Part shown: one piece after another, positions 55,501-62,839 of the stretch
Layout: every line of letters begins with the position of its first letter
Numbering within the stretch: position 1 is the stretch's first letter
NCBI GenBank assembly: GCA_000171875.1
Contig: ABHI01000004.1
Span: 169,501-233,500, forward strand
Length of the DNA stretch: 64,000 nucleotides
Direction: 5' to 3'
DNA from: Flavobacteriales bacterium ALC-1
Lineage (GTDB): Bacteria > Bacteroidota > Bacteroidia > Flavobacteriales > Flavobacteriaceae
Program-made: the position numbers and the translations under genes
Notes under the pieces: generated by a model
The model's input: the letters and a program-made list of their open reading frames with translations, nothing else
Told to the model about the DNA's origin: nothing
Databases searched by the model: none

Positions 55501-56327
55501 AAATTATAACCGTTGAAGATAATACAGCACCAACAGTTGTTACAGCATTTGATGAAAATGTAACCGTGGCTTGCGATGAGATTCCTGAGATACCAAGTTT
55601 AGTATTTGAAGATTCTTGTTCTACAGATATGGATGTGTCATTTAATGAAGTTTCAACGCAAACAAATGATTTTGAAGATTATCAAATCATCAGAACATGG
55701 ACTGTTATAGATGATTGTGGTAACGAAGCACAATTTATTCAAACTATAAATGTAGAGATAAGTAATGTTATAAATGTTATGGATGCAGAACGTTGTGTCC
55801 TTGATATTGAATTTGATTTATTCGAATTATTATCTGGTGACTTTGATATGAATGGAACATGGAGTGTCGTTGCAGGAAACACAACACTAAATGGAAGCTT
55901 CTTTGATCCATCTACTGCTGATGTTGGAGTATACACATTTATGTACACCATCTCAGATGGACCATGTCCTAGAGAAGTAGAAGTTAATGTTACTATGGAT
56001 GATGAATGTCTAGTATTACCTTGTAGTTCTGAAGACAATGTTATTATTTCTAAAACCGTAACAGCAAATGGTGATAATATTAATGATTTCTTTACTGTTG
56101 GATTGATTGAACAATGTGGTTTTGATATAGAGTTACAGATATTTAACCGTTGGGGAGCAGAAATATATAAATCAAATAATTACCAAAACGATTGGAATGG
56201 AGATGCACACGGTTCTTCCGTAGGCAATTCAGGGAAAGTTCCAACAGGCACATATTATTATATCATAAACTTAAGAAATAGTGGTTTAGCACCTTTCACT
56301 GGTCCTATCTACGTGGCAACAAATTAA
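46584..56327 (+). CDS. giant T9SS-exported, repeat-rich adhesin (SprB-like)
   Basis: About 3,247 residues from ATG 46584, where a signal peptide fits (helix around LTGVLLVLVF, ending NTNAQT). N-terminal globular region (to ~480) contains WAGLYWGG and a DUF3344-like domain. SprB repeats (PYTYS... AGTYTITVEDSNGC) occur at 48030-48230 and 49560-51030; HYR/Ig-like Cys modules at 48250-49550 and 54700-55760; cadherin-like modules (GNVLTNDEDFEGD, TYTYTPNTGYIGEDTFEYTI) at 51036-52790, including an 882-bp near-perfect duplication; DUF11/DUF7507-like repeats at 52790-54690. The last 95 residues (VTANGDNINDFFTV, IFNRWGAEIYKS, GTYYYIINLR) are the gliding-motility CHU_C domain, a type B T9SS sorting signal. 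Probably surface-exposed and Asp-rich, likely calcium-stabilised; role in adhesion or gliding is inferred from homologs. Followed by SprF and OmpA genes. Confidence 0.9.
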   Translation: MKNFTSLICITKEVKYILTGVLLVLVFNTNAQTSNSTREYSERLAINLNGDFDMIGNTNMQCVSNCTNLLDWNNPSKVMGYVDIDNDSQTVNSSSATLTVLPGEQVVWAGLYWGGVHSSSMLNTTQPPSSTSIDRVKFKVPGSTNYQTVNAFSRNIENSYQPGWDTFLAFADVTSIVTNAGAGVYTIADISLITGSAFTGPLGGWSLVVICESPNAPSKRINVWDGLKFFGFGDNDQFTVNGLYTPVSGLVETRVGYFGMDGERNTTGDYVSVNGTPMSNAINPSDNTLNGTISKLGVNQPGRNPNFDYNWAIDIDIFDASGTVPNAATSATIDLGSTNEGIWGGVFVVSNEIAFPSLTKEFSDGYINLGEITTVTLTLDIPIGGVDLTNVSLQDNLPNGMLIANNPNITNSCSGGNVTANPGSNTFLFENIILNAGQTCVISFDVVTTSAGFFTNSIEYGDFVNDQNIDLVNSATDSVSVFDSSLDITNVLCKGDNSGTIELTVSGGTPPYTYSLNNGVTTQSNSTFQNLLAGSYNILVTDANGVSFNVVGTVDTDDIESPEITVPSNINIEGCSTSDITSTNAVFAFSASQSADVQTIFASNPDYNASDDFNIQSISYIDIITSTNNCPIIVSRVFTITDNCNNTTKASQTITIEDKTPPTIDSSAKDSTVQCNANSQTALNNWLNNNGNAFANDNCSNVSWSNNYTGLTDECGNTGSATVTFTAADDCGNTQSTTATFTIEDTVGPTIVNFPTDKITIECSDLQPAETLKAIDDCGSATISFEETRTDGICANTYQLERTWTATDLCGNETIKTQIINVEDTTKPTFTVPADITIECNQDTDDLNIVGDVTNENDSCSPSTTSFDFEATYTDVTTAGNCPNEYIITRTWILIDECNNTATDTQTITVVDTTDPSFNESLPANISVNSDSIPSPSTLTVTDNCDTDVDVVFTETLIGNICDAAYTIERNWLAEDDCGNDIEHTQTINVSHTVLSLTINSTTDVNCSGEATGAIDMNVSGGTPPYTYSWSNSATSEDLTNITAGTYTITVEDSNGCTAYKGVYIDEPSDPLTLSINKTNATSIQGCTDGMATAVVSGGTANYTYQWSASTGSQTGTTATNLPVGNHTVLVTDANGCEISQSVEITCSDDCDIAITTDVINDVLCYGYASGSASVSASSAIAPTATFTFTWSNGQIDTGVTSSSIINSAAGNYTVSVTLDGSVCDPVVQNINIAQPTEALSITINKVNATSIQGCTDGTATAVVSGGTTPYNYQWSASAGNQTNATATDLPIGNHTVTVNDANGCETTQNIEITCTNDCDTAITTDSTTNVLCFGDSSGAASVSASSAINPTATFTFTWSNGQIDAGVTSSTISNILAGNYTVSVTIDGSVCDPVEQTVSIIEPNSSLSASITSQTDIICGVLGQFTVEGSGGTTPYTYSIDNGTNYVSNGTFTDLTDGAYSVIVLDANGCKTDITTHILTNCTDAIADINNTYVNQPVSGNVLTNDEDFEGDNQTVTANTNPANGSVVINPDGTYTYTPNTGYIGEDTFEYTICDDGNPQACDTATVYIEVLPEGGPENEAPIANADTATTPEGTPIDIVVLPNDFDPDADPITITATTDPTNGTVTVNPDGTITYTPDSGFIGEDTFTYTICDDGNPQLCDTATVTVTVQDASTPNTTNANDDAYSTTPSTDVTGNVLLNDNDIEGHTQTVTTTTVVTAEGITVNIDPNTGIFTYTPNAGFTGTDSFVYTICDNGSPVACDKATVYITVGGLANTTDAIADINNTYVNQPVSGNVLTNDEDFEGDNQTVTANTNPANGSVVINPDGTYTYTPNTGYIGEDTFEYTICDDGNPQACDTATVYIEVLPEGGPENEAPIANADTATTPEGTPIDIVVLPNDFDPDADPITITATTDPTNGTVTVNPDGTITYTPDSGFIGEDTFTYTICDDGNPQLCDTATVTVTVQDASTPNTTNANDDAYNVTPTSVLTGNVLLNDNDIEGHTQTVTTTTVVTAEGITVNIDPNTGIFTYTPNAGFTGTDSFVYTICDNGSPVACDKATVYITVDGVAGLSIVKSASSATSGCVGAGDIVTYIFTVTNSGDVLINSITIVDALLGGDITTSLTLTGDNGDGILDPTETWVFTAPDYTITQADVDAGNITNNVTANGLEPDGTTAVQATDTYVIDANNPDVTLCSDGGINVVKAASTPNTGCVGEGDLVTYTFTVTNSGQISINTITINDDMLGGDITATLTLTGDTNNDGLLNPTETWVFTAPDYTITQADVDAGNITNNVTANGLQPDGTTTVQATDTYVIDANNPDVTLCSDGGINVVKAATTPNTGCVGEGDLVTYTFTVTNSGQISINTITINDDMLGGDITATLTLTGDANNDGLLNPTETWVFTAPDYTITQVDVDAGNITNNVTANGLQPDGTTAVQATDTYVIDANNPDVTLCSDGGINVVKAASTPNTGCVGEGDLVTYTFTVTNSGQISINTITINDDMLGGDITTSLTLTGDNGDAILDPTETWVFTAPDYTITQADVDAGNITNNVTANGLEPDGTTAVQATDTYVIDANNPDVTLCSDSSIALTKTGVFNNDNGNDCTEIDETITYTFTVTNTGDVALANVVITDPLLDNATPAVSINFISGDSDGDNQLDPTETWIYNATYLVTQVDIYATEVTNTATVTAAEVVNNTSVSATAQTTTELIEDTTPPDTSACAVLDETIECSGTDNETIANDWNAANILALENCATDACDNNVTITSNYAYTNLVSTCGAGGTITVIYTLTDATGNASTFNATLTLEDTTGPDLSACTIIDETIECSGDNNENLAIAWNAANIASLETCGTDTCDVDPTNVVTSDFDFTNLVSTCGAGGTITVVYTVADDCGNTTSLNATLTIEDTTPPTFNETLPADTNAECDNVPTAETLTVSDNCGAATVEFTEEITNGACVGDFIIVRTWTATDSCNNDTVHTQIITVEDNTAPTVVTAFDENVTVACDEIPEIPSLVFEDSCSTDMDVSFNEVSTQTNDFEDYQIIRTWTVIDDCGNEAQFIQTINVEISNVINVMDAERCVLDIEFDLFELLSGDFDMNGTWSVVAGNTTLNGSFFDPSTADVGVYTFMYTISDGPCPREVEVNVTMDDECLVLPCSSEDNVIISKTVTANGDNINDFFTVGLIEQCGFDIELQIFNRWGAEIYKSNNYQNDWNGDAHGSSVGNSGKVPTGTYYYIINLRNSGLAPFTGPIYVATN
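51036..52799 (+). repeat. 882-bp tandem duplication within the adhesin
   Basis: Unit 1 starts at 51036, unit 2 at 51918. From 51042 to 51645 I see no difference to 51924-52527. Then a short divergent patch (GCACAACACCTAGTACTGAT versus ATGTGACTCCAACTAGTGTA), after which near-identity resumes to about 51895/52777. Each unit encodes 294 residues in three cadherin-like modules, so the frame is kept. Confidence 0.85.
52790..54323 (+). repeat. four tandem DUF11/DUF7507-type repeats in the adhesin
   Basis: The phrase AGTGATGGTGGTATTAATGT recurs at 53166, 53553 and 53940, giving periods of 387, 387 and 384 bp (the next, diverged unit starts at 54324). The unit encodes about 129 residues, including TNNDGLLNPTETWVFTAPDY and ITQADVDAGNITNNVTANG. 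Units 2-4 are almost identical, units 1 and 5 more diverged. Confidence 0.85.
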
Positions 56328-56337
56328 AACTTAACCG

Positions 56338-57273
56338 ATGAAAGTATCAAAATATATAAGTATTGCTATACTCATGTTGAGTGTTTCTACAGCCTTTTCG
56401 CAGCAGTTACCTCAGTTTACGCAATACATGTTTAATACCATTTCTATAAACCCTGCTTATGCTGGTAGTAGAGAAACACTTAGTATCGTTGGTTTACATA
56501 GAAGTCAATGGGTTGGATTAAATGGTGGGCCAGAAACGCAAACCTTATCAATTCATACACCATTACGTAATGAGAAGATGGGTTTAGGTATTTCGTTTAT
56601 CAATGACAAACTAGGCTATGAGAATTTTTCTTATCTATATGCAGATTATTCTTATACCATTAAAACTGGCGAAAACACCAAATTAGCTTTTGGTTTAAAA
56701 GGAGGTTTCACACATTATACTTTAGATGAAGAACTACTTAATGACCCTTCTGTTGTAAATGATCCTTTCTTCAATGATGTATCTAACCGTTGGAGCCCTA
56801 ATGCAGGTGCTGGTTTATATTTACATTCTCAACGTTGGTATGTTGGAGTATCCGCTCCAAGAATTTTAAATACTGATTATAACAAAGGGAGAAACGGAAC
56901 GCTAGATTATGTCGCTTTAGAACGTATTAGTTATTATTTAACTGGTGGATACGTTTTTAATTTAAATGAAAACACAAAATTAAAACCCTCTGTATTGCTA
57001 AAAGCTACTAATGGTGCACCCCTTTCTTTTGATGTTTCGGCAAACTTCTTGTTTAATGAAACTTTTTGGATTGGTGGAGGATACAGAGTAGATCAAAACA
57101 CTGCTGCAATTGGTGCTATTGCCGATTTTCAGATTTCAAAACAATTAAGAATTGGTTATGCATATGAATATCCATTCTCAGATTTAAGAGCATTCACCAG
57201 TGGTACACATGAAATATTATTAATGTTCGAAATCTTTAAAAGCAAACGAATTAAATCACCGAGATATTTCTAA
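56338..57273 (+). CDS. PorP/SprF-family type IX secretion membrane protein
   Basis: 311 residues, signal peptide ending TAFSQQ. The diagnostic start of the mature protein is LPQFTQYMFNTISINPAYAG, followed by a beta-barrel with strands such as GLGISFINDKLGYENFSYLY and a C-terminal aromatic strand (EILLMFEIFKS). In F. johnsoniae SprF is required to export SprB; this gene starts 11 bp after the adhesin, so it is probably the dedicated export or anchoring partner of the adhesin. Outer membrane. Confidence 0.92.
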   Translation: MKVSKYISIAILMLSVSTAFSQQLPQFTQYMFNTISINPAYAGSRETLSIVGLHRSQWVGLNGGPETQTLSIHTPLRNEKMGLGISFINDKLGYENFSYLYADYSYTIKTGENTKLAFGLKGGFTHYTLDEELLNDPSVVNDPFFNDVSNRWSPNAGAGLYLHSQRWYVGVSAPRILNTDYNKGRNGTLDYVALERISYYLTGGYVFNLNENTKLKPSVLLKATNGAPLSFDVSANFLFNETFWIGGGYRVDQNTAAIGAIADFQISKQLRIGYAYEYPFSDLRAFTSGTHEILLMFEIFKSKRIKSPRYF

Positions 57274-57285
57274 AAAGAACGCATT

Positions 57286-59196
57286 ATGAATACAAGAATA
57301 TTAGTTATAACTCTATTTTTAATCAGTTCGTTATCTTATTCACAAACGAAATTGGCAGATAAGTTTTTTGAAAACTATGGCTATGTGAAAGCGATTGAAT
57401 TGTATGAAAAAGTGGTTGAAAAAGGAAAAGCTGATGCACATGTACTAACACGATTAGGTGATGCTTATTATAATAATTCAAATTCTGAAAAAGCGGCCTA
57501 TTGGTATCAAAAAGCATTAGATGAATATTCTGATATCGATGCCGAATACATTTATAAATACATTCAATCACTTAGAAGTATTGGCAAATATGATGAAGCC
57601 GACAAATGGTTTAAAGAATTAAGTGCTGCACAGCAAGGAGATAGTAGACTCAAAGGCTACAATCCTGATGAAGTGGATATATATAGTAAGCTTACTACTA
57701 AGAGTGATATTATTGTGACTATAGAAAATTTACCTTTCAATTCTGAAAACTCAGATTTTGGGTCTTATGTTTTTAATGATATACTTTACTATGCTTCTGC
57801 CAAAGAAAATGAGAAAAAGGTATATAGTTGGAATAAAGAGCCATTTTTAGATTTATTTCAGATTAGCATTACAGAAAACAATGATTCATTTTCTTATGAT
57901 TCACCTAGTGAAATTAAAGGAGAAAACGTAAACACAGATTATCACGAAGCGTCAATTGCTATTACTAATGATGGTAAAACACTTTACTTTACAAGAGATA
58001 ATATCAACAAACGTAATAGATTACAATACGATAAAGAAGGTACAACGCATCTAAAAATCTATAAGGCAGAATTAGTTAACGGTCAATGGACTAATGTTGA
58101 AGAATTGCCATTTAATGACGATGTATTTTCAACAGGCCATCCTGCATTAAGTCCAGATAATAAAACTTTATATTTTGTATCTGATCGTGAAGGTGGCATA
58201 GGACAAACCGATATTTATTCAGTAGACATTAATAATGGCGACACCTATGGTGAGCCAAAAAATCTTGGTGAAAAAATCAATACCGAAGGGCGTGAAATGT
58301 TTCCTTTTGTTAGCAATGATAATACCTTATACTTTTCTTCAGATGGTTATCTTAATTTAGGATTACTAGATATATTTAAATCAAATATTTTAAAAGAAGA
58401 CCGGTCAGAGCCTAAAAATTTAGGTGCACCATATAATAGTGGTTATGATGATTTTGCATTCTATGTAGACTCAACTAGCCAGAAAGGCTATTTTTCTTCT
58501 AATAGACCAAATGGTAAAGGTGGTGACGATATTTACAGCTTTAATACTACACAATGTAAGCAAACTATAACTGGTGTTACCAAAGATGAGAAATGGGATA
58601 TTATATTACCCGAAGTAACTGTAAGACTAATTGATGAAACTGGTAAGGTTATAGAAGAAGTTATTACAGGTGCTGATGGTATATACACTTTTGAAATAGA
58701 TTGTGGTAAAACCTATACTATTGTTGGTACTAAGCCAGACCATAAAGATGATAAGAAAACTACTACTACTGACTTTGATAACGAAAAGGTAAATGAGGCT
58801 GATCTATCTTTAATACCGCTAATTGATTTTAGTCAAATCGTAATAAATCCTATATTTTTTGATTTCGACAAATCAAAAATTAGAACAGATGCACAATATG
58901 AGCTAGAAAATATTGTAGATGTAATGCGAAGACATAAATCTATGATCATTAAAATTGAATCGCATACAGATAGTAGAGGTCGTGATAAATATAATCTTAA
59001 ACTATCCGATAGACGTGCAAAATCCACAAGAGACTATCTTATTTCTAGAGGAGTAGAAGCTAATAGAATTGAAAGTGCAATAGGTTACGGAGAAACGCAA
59101 CTTTTAAACAATTGTGGAAACCGCGTAAAATGTACTGAAGAAGAGCACCAGGTTAACCGACGCTCATACTTCTATATTATAAGTGAAGATAATTAA
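57286..59196 (+). CDS. OmpA-family protein with TPR and beta-propeller domains
   Basis: 636 residues, signal peptide ending SLSYSQ. Order: TPR helices at ~25-110 (VLTRLGDAYYNNSNSEKAAY), WD40-like PD40 repeats at ~140-430 (GHPALSPDNKTLYFVSDREG, GYFSSNRPNGKGGDDIYSFN), a CNA-B/carboxypeptidase-regulatory-like domain (~435-515) and an OmpA peptidoglycan-binding domain at ~525-636 (FDFDKSKIRTDAQYELENI, ESHTDSRG). The architecture resembles PorE/SprE-linked OmpA proteins that tie T9SS parts to peptidoglycan. 12 bp downstream of the sprF-like gene, completing a three-gene unit. Confidence 0.92.
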   Translation: MNTRILVITLFLISSLSYSQTKLADKFFENYGYVKAIELYEKVVEKGKADAHVLTRLGDAYYNNSNSEKAAYWYQKALDEYSDIDAEYIYKYIQSLRSIGKYDEADKWFKELSAAQQGDSRLKGYNPDEVDIYSKLTTKSDIIVTIENLPFNSENSDFGSYVFNDILYYASAKENEKKVYSWNKEPFLDLFQISITENNDSFSYDSPSEIKGENVNTDYHEASIAITNDGKTLYFTRDNINKRNRLQYDKEGTTHLKIYKAELVNGQWTNVEELPFNDDVFSTGHPALSPDNKTLYFVSDREGGIGQTDIYSVDINNGDTYGEPKNLGEKINTEGREMFPFVSNDNTLYFSSDGYLNLGLLDIFKSNILKEDRSEPKNLGAPYNSGYDDFAFYVDSTSQKGYFSSNRPNGKGGDDIYSFNTTQCKQTITGVTKDEKWDIILPEVTVRLIDETGKVIEEVITGADGIYTFEIDCGKTYTIVGTKPDHKDDKKTTTTDFDNEKVNEADLSLIPLIDFSQIVINPIFFDFDKSKIRTDAQYELENIVDVMRRHKSMIIKIESHTDSRGRDKYNLKLSDRRAKSTRDYLISRGVEANRIESAIGYGETQLLNNCGNRVKCTEEEHQVNRRSYFYIISEDN

Positions 59197-59219
59197 TTAG
59201 CCCTTAAATTACTTAAATT

Positions 59220-59250
59220 AAAAGCAAGCTCTTATGGGCTTGCTTTTTTG
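59220..59250 (+). terminator. rho-independent terminator of the adhesin operon
   Basis: AAGCAAGC (59222-59229) pairs with GCTTGCTT (59238-59245) followed by TTTTTT. Confidence 0.88.
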
Positions 59251-59325
59251 TTTATTCTATTAATCTAATCTTAAATTCTTTATTCTCTAATCTTTATACA
59301 ATACTTTTATAAAGTAAATGAAAGT

Positions 59326-60042
59326 ATGAGAAATAAAGTTGCAAAACTTAATAGATTTGGATATACTAGTCAAGATAGTCTATACTCTAATAGTGAAATT
59401 AATACAATAATTAATTGTATAGAAACATCTGATATAGGTAATAATAAATCAAAATTTTCTGATGATTTATTCGCTATTCGTCAGCTACTAAAAGTAGTTC
59501 CTGAATTAAAAAAGACTTTATTTAATAATGGTCTAATTCAACTATTAAGTAATTTTTTTGAATCTAACTATTTCTTAACTAAAGCAATCTATTTTGATAA
59601 ACCCCCAAATTCTAATTGGTTTGTAGCGTATCATCAAGATATAAGCATATCTGTTAACACTAAAGCAGATATAGACAAATACTCTAATTGGACTTTAAAA
59701 AAGAAAGCCTATGGCGTACATCCGCCAATAGATATACTAAAAAACACAATTACAATTAGAATACATTTAGATGATACAACTAAAGGTAATGGTGCTTTAA
59801 AAGTTATTCCTTATTCTCATAAAAATGGCATAATAAGGAAAGATTCAAAACATTGGAAATTAGAAAACGAAGTTATTTGTGAAATAAAAAAAGGAGGTGT
59901 AATGATTATGAAACCGTTGTTATTACATGCTTCAGGTAAAACAAATAATAACCAAAGACGAAGAGTAATTCATTTAGAATTCAATTCTATTAATTTACCA
60001 AAACCAATAGAATGGTATGAGTATGAAAAAATGATTAAATAA
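59326..60042 (+). CDS. phytanoyl-CoA dioxygenase (PhyH)-like Fe(II)/2-oxoglutarate enzyme
   Basis: 238 residues. The metal triad HxD...H is visible as YHQDIS (His103, Asp105) and LLLHAS (His201), followed by QRRRVIH where an Arg should bind 2-oxoglutarate. TIRIHLDDTTKGNGALKVIP is the typical PhyH core strand. The family hydroxylates diverse substrates with iron, oxygen and 2-oxoglutarate; substrate here unknown. Monocistronic between two hairpin terminators. Confidence 0.87.
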   Translation: MRNKVAKLNRFGYTSQDSLYSNSEINTIINCIETSDIGNNKSKFSDDLFAIRQLLKVVPELKKTLFNNGLIQLLSNFFESNYFLTKAIYFDKPPNSNWFVAYHQDISISVNTKADIDKYSNWTLKKKAYGVHPPIDILKNTITIRIHLDDTTKGNGALKVIPYSHKNGIIRKDSKHWKLENEVICEIKKGGVMIMKPLLLHASGKTNNNQRRRVIHLEFNSINLPKPIEWYEYEKMIK

Positions 60043-60066
60043 AAAGCCACATCACTGTGGCTTTTT
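60041..60066. terminator. bidirectional terminator
   Basis: AAAAAGCCACA pairs perfectly with TGTGGCTTTTT around TCAC. Ends the PhyH gene and, on the other strand, the CAP-domain gene. Confidence 0.88.
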
Positions 60067-60091
60067 AGCTATTAATCAACTATAATGCGAG

Positions 60092-60589
60092 TTAACGCTT
60101 AATAAAAATATTTGTAAAATACCATTTACCTTCATCATTCTGTTCTGCAGACACATCAAAATCTGTGTAATCTCCTTCTATATTATCTCTATGATGCGGG
60201 CTATTTAACCAAGCATTTACTACAGATGCTGCAGAATTAAAACCGTAAGCTACATTTTCTGATACGATATTTGCATCTGCATTAGCCTCTAAGCTTTGTT
60301 GCCTTAGAAAGAAGTTATCGTGAGATACATTTTCTTCTTCAACCATATAATCTGTATGTGTATAGGCAACCGCTTTTACGGTATTGTGTTCATTTAATGC
60401 ATTTAAACCCTCATTAATTCTATAAGCATTAATCAGTTCCATAATCTCAATCTCAATTTGTTTGGCTTGAGGAGCAACTGGTACTTCAATAGAATTAATT
60501 TCATCTTCAGAAGCACTGTCTGTAGAGCAAGATGTAAAGCCTAAGAGGGCAACGATAGCCATAAATGGCAATAGCTTAGTCAATTTCAT
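60092..60589 (-). CDS. CAP-domain lipoprotein
   Basis: 165 residues with a lipobox LGFTSC (Cys21). The CAP/SCP-like domain is marked by AYTHTDYMVEE, SHDNFFLR, ENVAYGF, VVNAWLNSPHHRDNI and the ending FTNIFIKR, with the two His/Glu pockets of cysteine-rich secretory proteins. Bacterial members are secreted and of unproven activity. Expressed alone; a 197-bp gap without features lies upstream. Confidence 0.85.
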   Translation of the reverse strand: MKLTKLLPFMAIVALLGFTSCSTDSASEDEINSIEVPVAPQAKQIEIEIMELINAYRINEGLNALNEHNTVKAVAYTHTDYMVEEENVSHDNFFLRQQSLEANADANIVSENVAYGFNSAASVVNAWLNSPHHRDNIEGDYTDFDVSAEQNDEGKWYFTNIFIKR

Positions 60590-60786
60590 AAGTAGGTATT
60601 TAGGTTTGGGATTACTAATCTAAGTGCCTACCTCGTAAAAAAAAAAGATTTTTATATAAATTCGATGAAATACATGCGTTTTGTCGATTTTTTATGTAAA
60701 ACATCGATGAAATACATATTTTTGAAGTAAAAATTTGAATTACAGCGATTAAAAGCTACTGTTAATCGGTGTTGTTGGCATTCTAC

Positions 60787-61434
60787 CTATGGAGCAAGTC
60801 GTTCAATTTTCCAAGAATAATCCTCTTGCAATTGATAACGAATTCTATCGTGAAGTCTATTTGGTCTGCCTTGCCAAAATTCTAATTCAATAGGTTTAAC
60901 TATAAATCCGCCCCAATGTTTAGGGCGCTCAATAGTTTTATCTTCAAATTTAGACTCAAGCTGTTTTAATTTAGATTCCAATTCTTTTCTATCCGCAACG
61001 ACTTCACTTTGATTAGATACTAAAGCTCCAAGTTGACTTCCACGTGGACGCGATTCAAAATAACCATCACTAAGATTCTCAGAAATTTTTTCAGCTCTAC
61101 CTTTAATAATGATTTGTCGTTCTGCACCATGCCAAAAGAATGATAAACACACATTAGAATTAGTTTCAATAGCTTTCCCTTTTTCACTATTGTAGTTGGT
61201 GTAGAAGATAAAACCTTCGTATGTGTATTTTTTAAGTAGCACTACTCTACTCTTAGGATAACCATCCAAGCCTATTGTAGAAATCGTCATCGCATTGGTT
61301 TCATCGACATCAAAATGTGTATCAACCTCAATAAACCAATTTCGGAATAACTCAATAGGATTCTCTGGTACAGTTTCAAGTAACAATTCACCCTTTTCAT
61401 AAGATTTTCTATAATTGCTTAAGTCTTTTTCCAT
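60787..61434 (-). CDS. pdxH: pyridoxamine 5'-phosphate oxidase
   Basis: 215 residues. The FMN/PLP motifs are visible: AMTISTIGLDGYPKSRVVLL, GFIFYTNYNSEKGKAI, FESRPRGSQLGALVSNQS and the C-terminal PNRLHDRIRYQ with EIERLAP-like end. It makes pyridoxal 5'-phosphate from PNP/PMP in vitamin B6 salvage. Length is normal. Divergent from the STAS-like gene at 61524, whose promoter lies in between. Confidence 0.94.
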   Translation of the reverse strand: MEKDLSNYRKSYEKGELLLETVPENPIELFRNWFIEVDTHFDVDETNAMTISTIGLDGYPKSRVVLLKKYTYEGFIFYTNYNSEKGKAIETNSNVCLSFFWHGAERQIIIKGRAEKISENLSDGYFESRPRGSQLGALVSNQSEVVADRKELESKLKQLESKFEDKTIERPKHWGGFIVKPIELEFWQGRPNRLHDRIRYQLQEDYSWKIERLAP

Positions 61435-61459
61435 ATAATTACAAAACTAATTCAATATT

Positions 61460-61488
61460 TTGTTTTTATCAAAAAAAGAGTAGATTTG
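61460..61488 (+). promoter_or_regulatory. canonical Bacteroidota promoter for the 61524 gene
   Basis: -33 TTG at 61460-61462, 18-bp spacer, -7 box TAGATTTG at 61481-61488, exactly the TTG-N18/19-TAnnTTTG pattern of Bacteroidota sigma-ABfr. The ATG follows 35 bp later. Confidence 0.75.
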
Positions 61489-61523
61489 GGAAAAATAACC
61501 CTAATACTAAATAACAAACCTTT

Positions 61524-61937
61524 ATGCGCTTTGAAGATTCTCCTCTTTCAAAATCGCTTTCTTACGAAAAAATAGTTTTAAATTTTGGAACAAACTATTT
61601 ATTTGATGACTTCTTTATAATGGAAGTTAATGAAGGTGAACATTTTAACTCAAAAAAACTTAACACTCTAATTAAGCATTTAAGAACCCACTATGGCAGT
61701 CATAGGCAACTTGCATATATTGCTAACCGCGTTAATTCGTATTCAATAGATCCTGTACTTTGGGCTTATTTTGATAATGATGATAGTATTCTTATTGCAG
61801 CATCTATAGTTAGTTATCGAAAGTCAACAGAAATGAGTGCTAATATTGAAAAACAATTAGCTTCAATTAGTTTAAAACGTTCATCTAGTATAGAAGAAGC
61901 TATTGGTTGGGTTAAAAGTCTATCGGAATTGAACTAA
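61524..61937 (+). CDS. small soluble STAS/SpoIIAA-like protein
   Basis: 137 residues, no signal peptide. FGTNYLFDDFFIMEVNEGEH, LIKHLRTHYGSHRQLAYIAN and AASIVSYRKSTEMSANIEKQ give an alternating beta-alpha pattern resembling the SpoIIAA/STAS-like proteins of Bacteroidota. Partner unknown. Convergent with ribonuclease Z, ends overlapping by 4 bp; driven by the promoter at 61460. Confidence 0.65.
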   Translation: MRFEDSPLSKSLSYEKIVLNFGTNYLFDDFFIMEVNEGEHFNSKKLNTLIKHLRTHYGSHRQLAYIANRVNSYSIDPVLWAYFDNDDSILIAASIVSYRKSTEMSANIEKQLASISLKRSSSIEEAIGWVKSLSELN

Positions 61938-62839
61938 AACTCAAACGATTTACCATCTTTAGCTAAATGTACATTTTTAAAAATCGTTTCTGCTTCAGAC
62001 TTAAATTCATCATAGCCATTATAACGTGTAGAATAATGTCCTAAAATTAAAGTTTCTACTTTTGCCATTTCTGCAATAGTAGCAGCTTGCTTTGGTGTAC
62101 TATGTTTAGTTCGTACACAAAGTGCTTCATTCTTCTCTAAAAAAGTAGATTCATGATATAAAACAGTTGTGTTATTTATAATAGGAATTATAGACTCTGT
62201 ATAAGCTGTATCACTACAATACGCATAACTCTTAGCTGGTAGAGGATCTTTAGTAACTGCTTCATTTTTTATTAAAACTCCATCTTCGTTTTCTACATCT
62301 GCTCCTTGCTTTAATTTTCTAAAATAAGCCACATTAATGTTAGCTTCTGTTACCGCAGTAATGTCTATTTTACGTTCGTTTTCTTTCTCTTTAAATAAAA
62401 AACCATTGGTATAAATACGATGATTTAAAGGAATTGTATACACTTCTACTTTATCATCTTCGTAAATAATCTCTGATGTTTTTGAAGTCAATTCATGAAA
62501 AATTAAGGGGTAATTAGTCCAACCCTTAGATAATTTCATTTGAAGTGTTATCACTTCCTTTAATCCCTTAGGAGCATAAATATGAAGCTCAGACTCTCGT
62601 GTTAAAAGACTAAACGTATTAATTAAACCTACTAAACCAAAATAATGATCACCATGAAGATGTGAAATAAAAATATGTTTGATTCTTGAAAACTTAATTT
62701 TATTACGACGTAATTCAACTTGAGTACCTTCACCACAATCAATAAGAAACATGTGGTTCTTAATTTCAAGAACTTGAGATGTTGGATTGGTATTGGTGCG
62801 TGGTGTTGCGCTGTGACAACCGAGAATGGTTAATTTCAA
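61934..62839 (-). CDS. rnz: ribonuclease Z
   Basis: 301 residues. Metallo-beta-lactamase motif HLHGDHYFG, the preceding IDCGEGTQVELRR, and the later CSDTAYTES, LYHESTF and GHYSTRYNGY are the conserved Rnz elements. It trims the 3' ends of tRNA precursors. Start overlaps the end of the upstream gene by 4 bp, so it belongs to a minus-strand unit with 62836 and 63284. Confidence 0.93.
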   Translation of the reverse strand: MKLTILGCHSATPRTNTNPTSQVLEIKNHMFLIDCGEGTQVELRRNKIKFSRIKHIFISHLHGDHYFGLVGLINTFSLLTRESELHIYAPKGLKEVITLQMKLSKGWTNYPLIFHELTSKTSEIIYEDDKVEVYTIPLNHRIYTNGFLFKEKENERKIDITAVTEANINVAYFRKLKQGADVENEDGVLIKNEAVTKDPLPAKSYAYCSDTAYTESIIPIINNTTVLYHESTFLEKNEALCVRTKHSTPKQAATIAEMAKVETLILGHYSTRYNGYDEFKSEAETIFKNVHLAKDGKSFEF

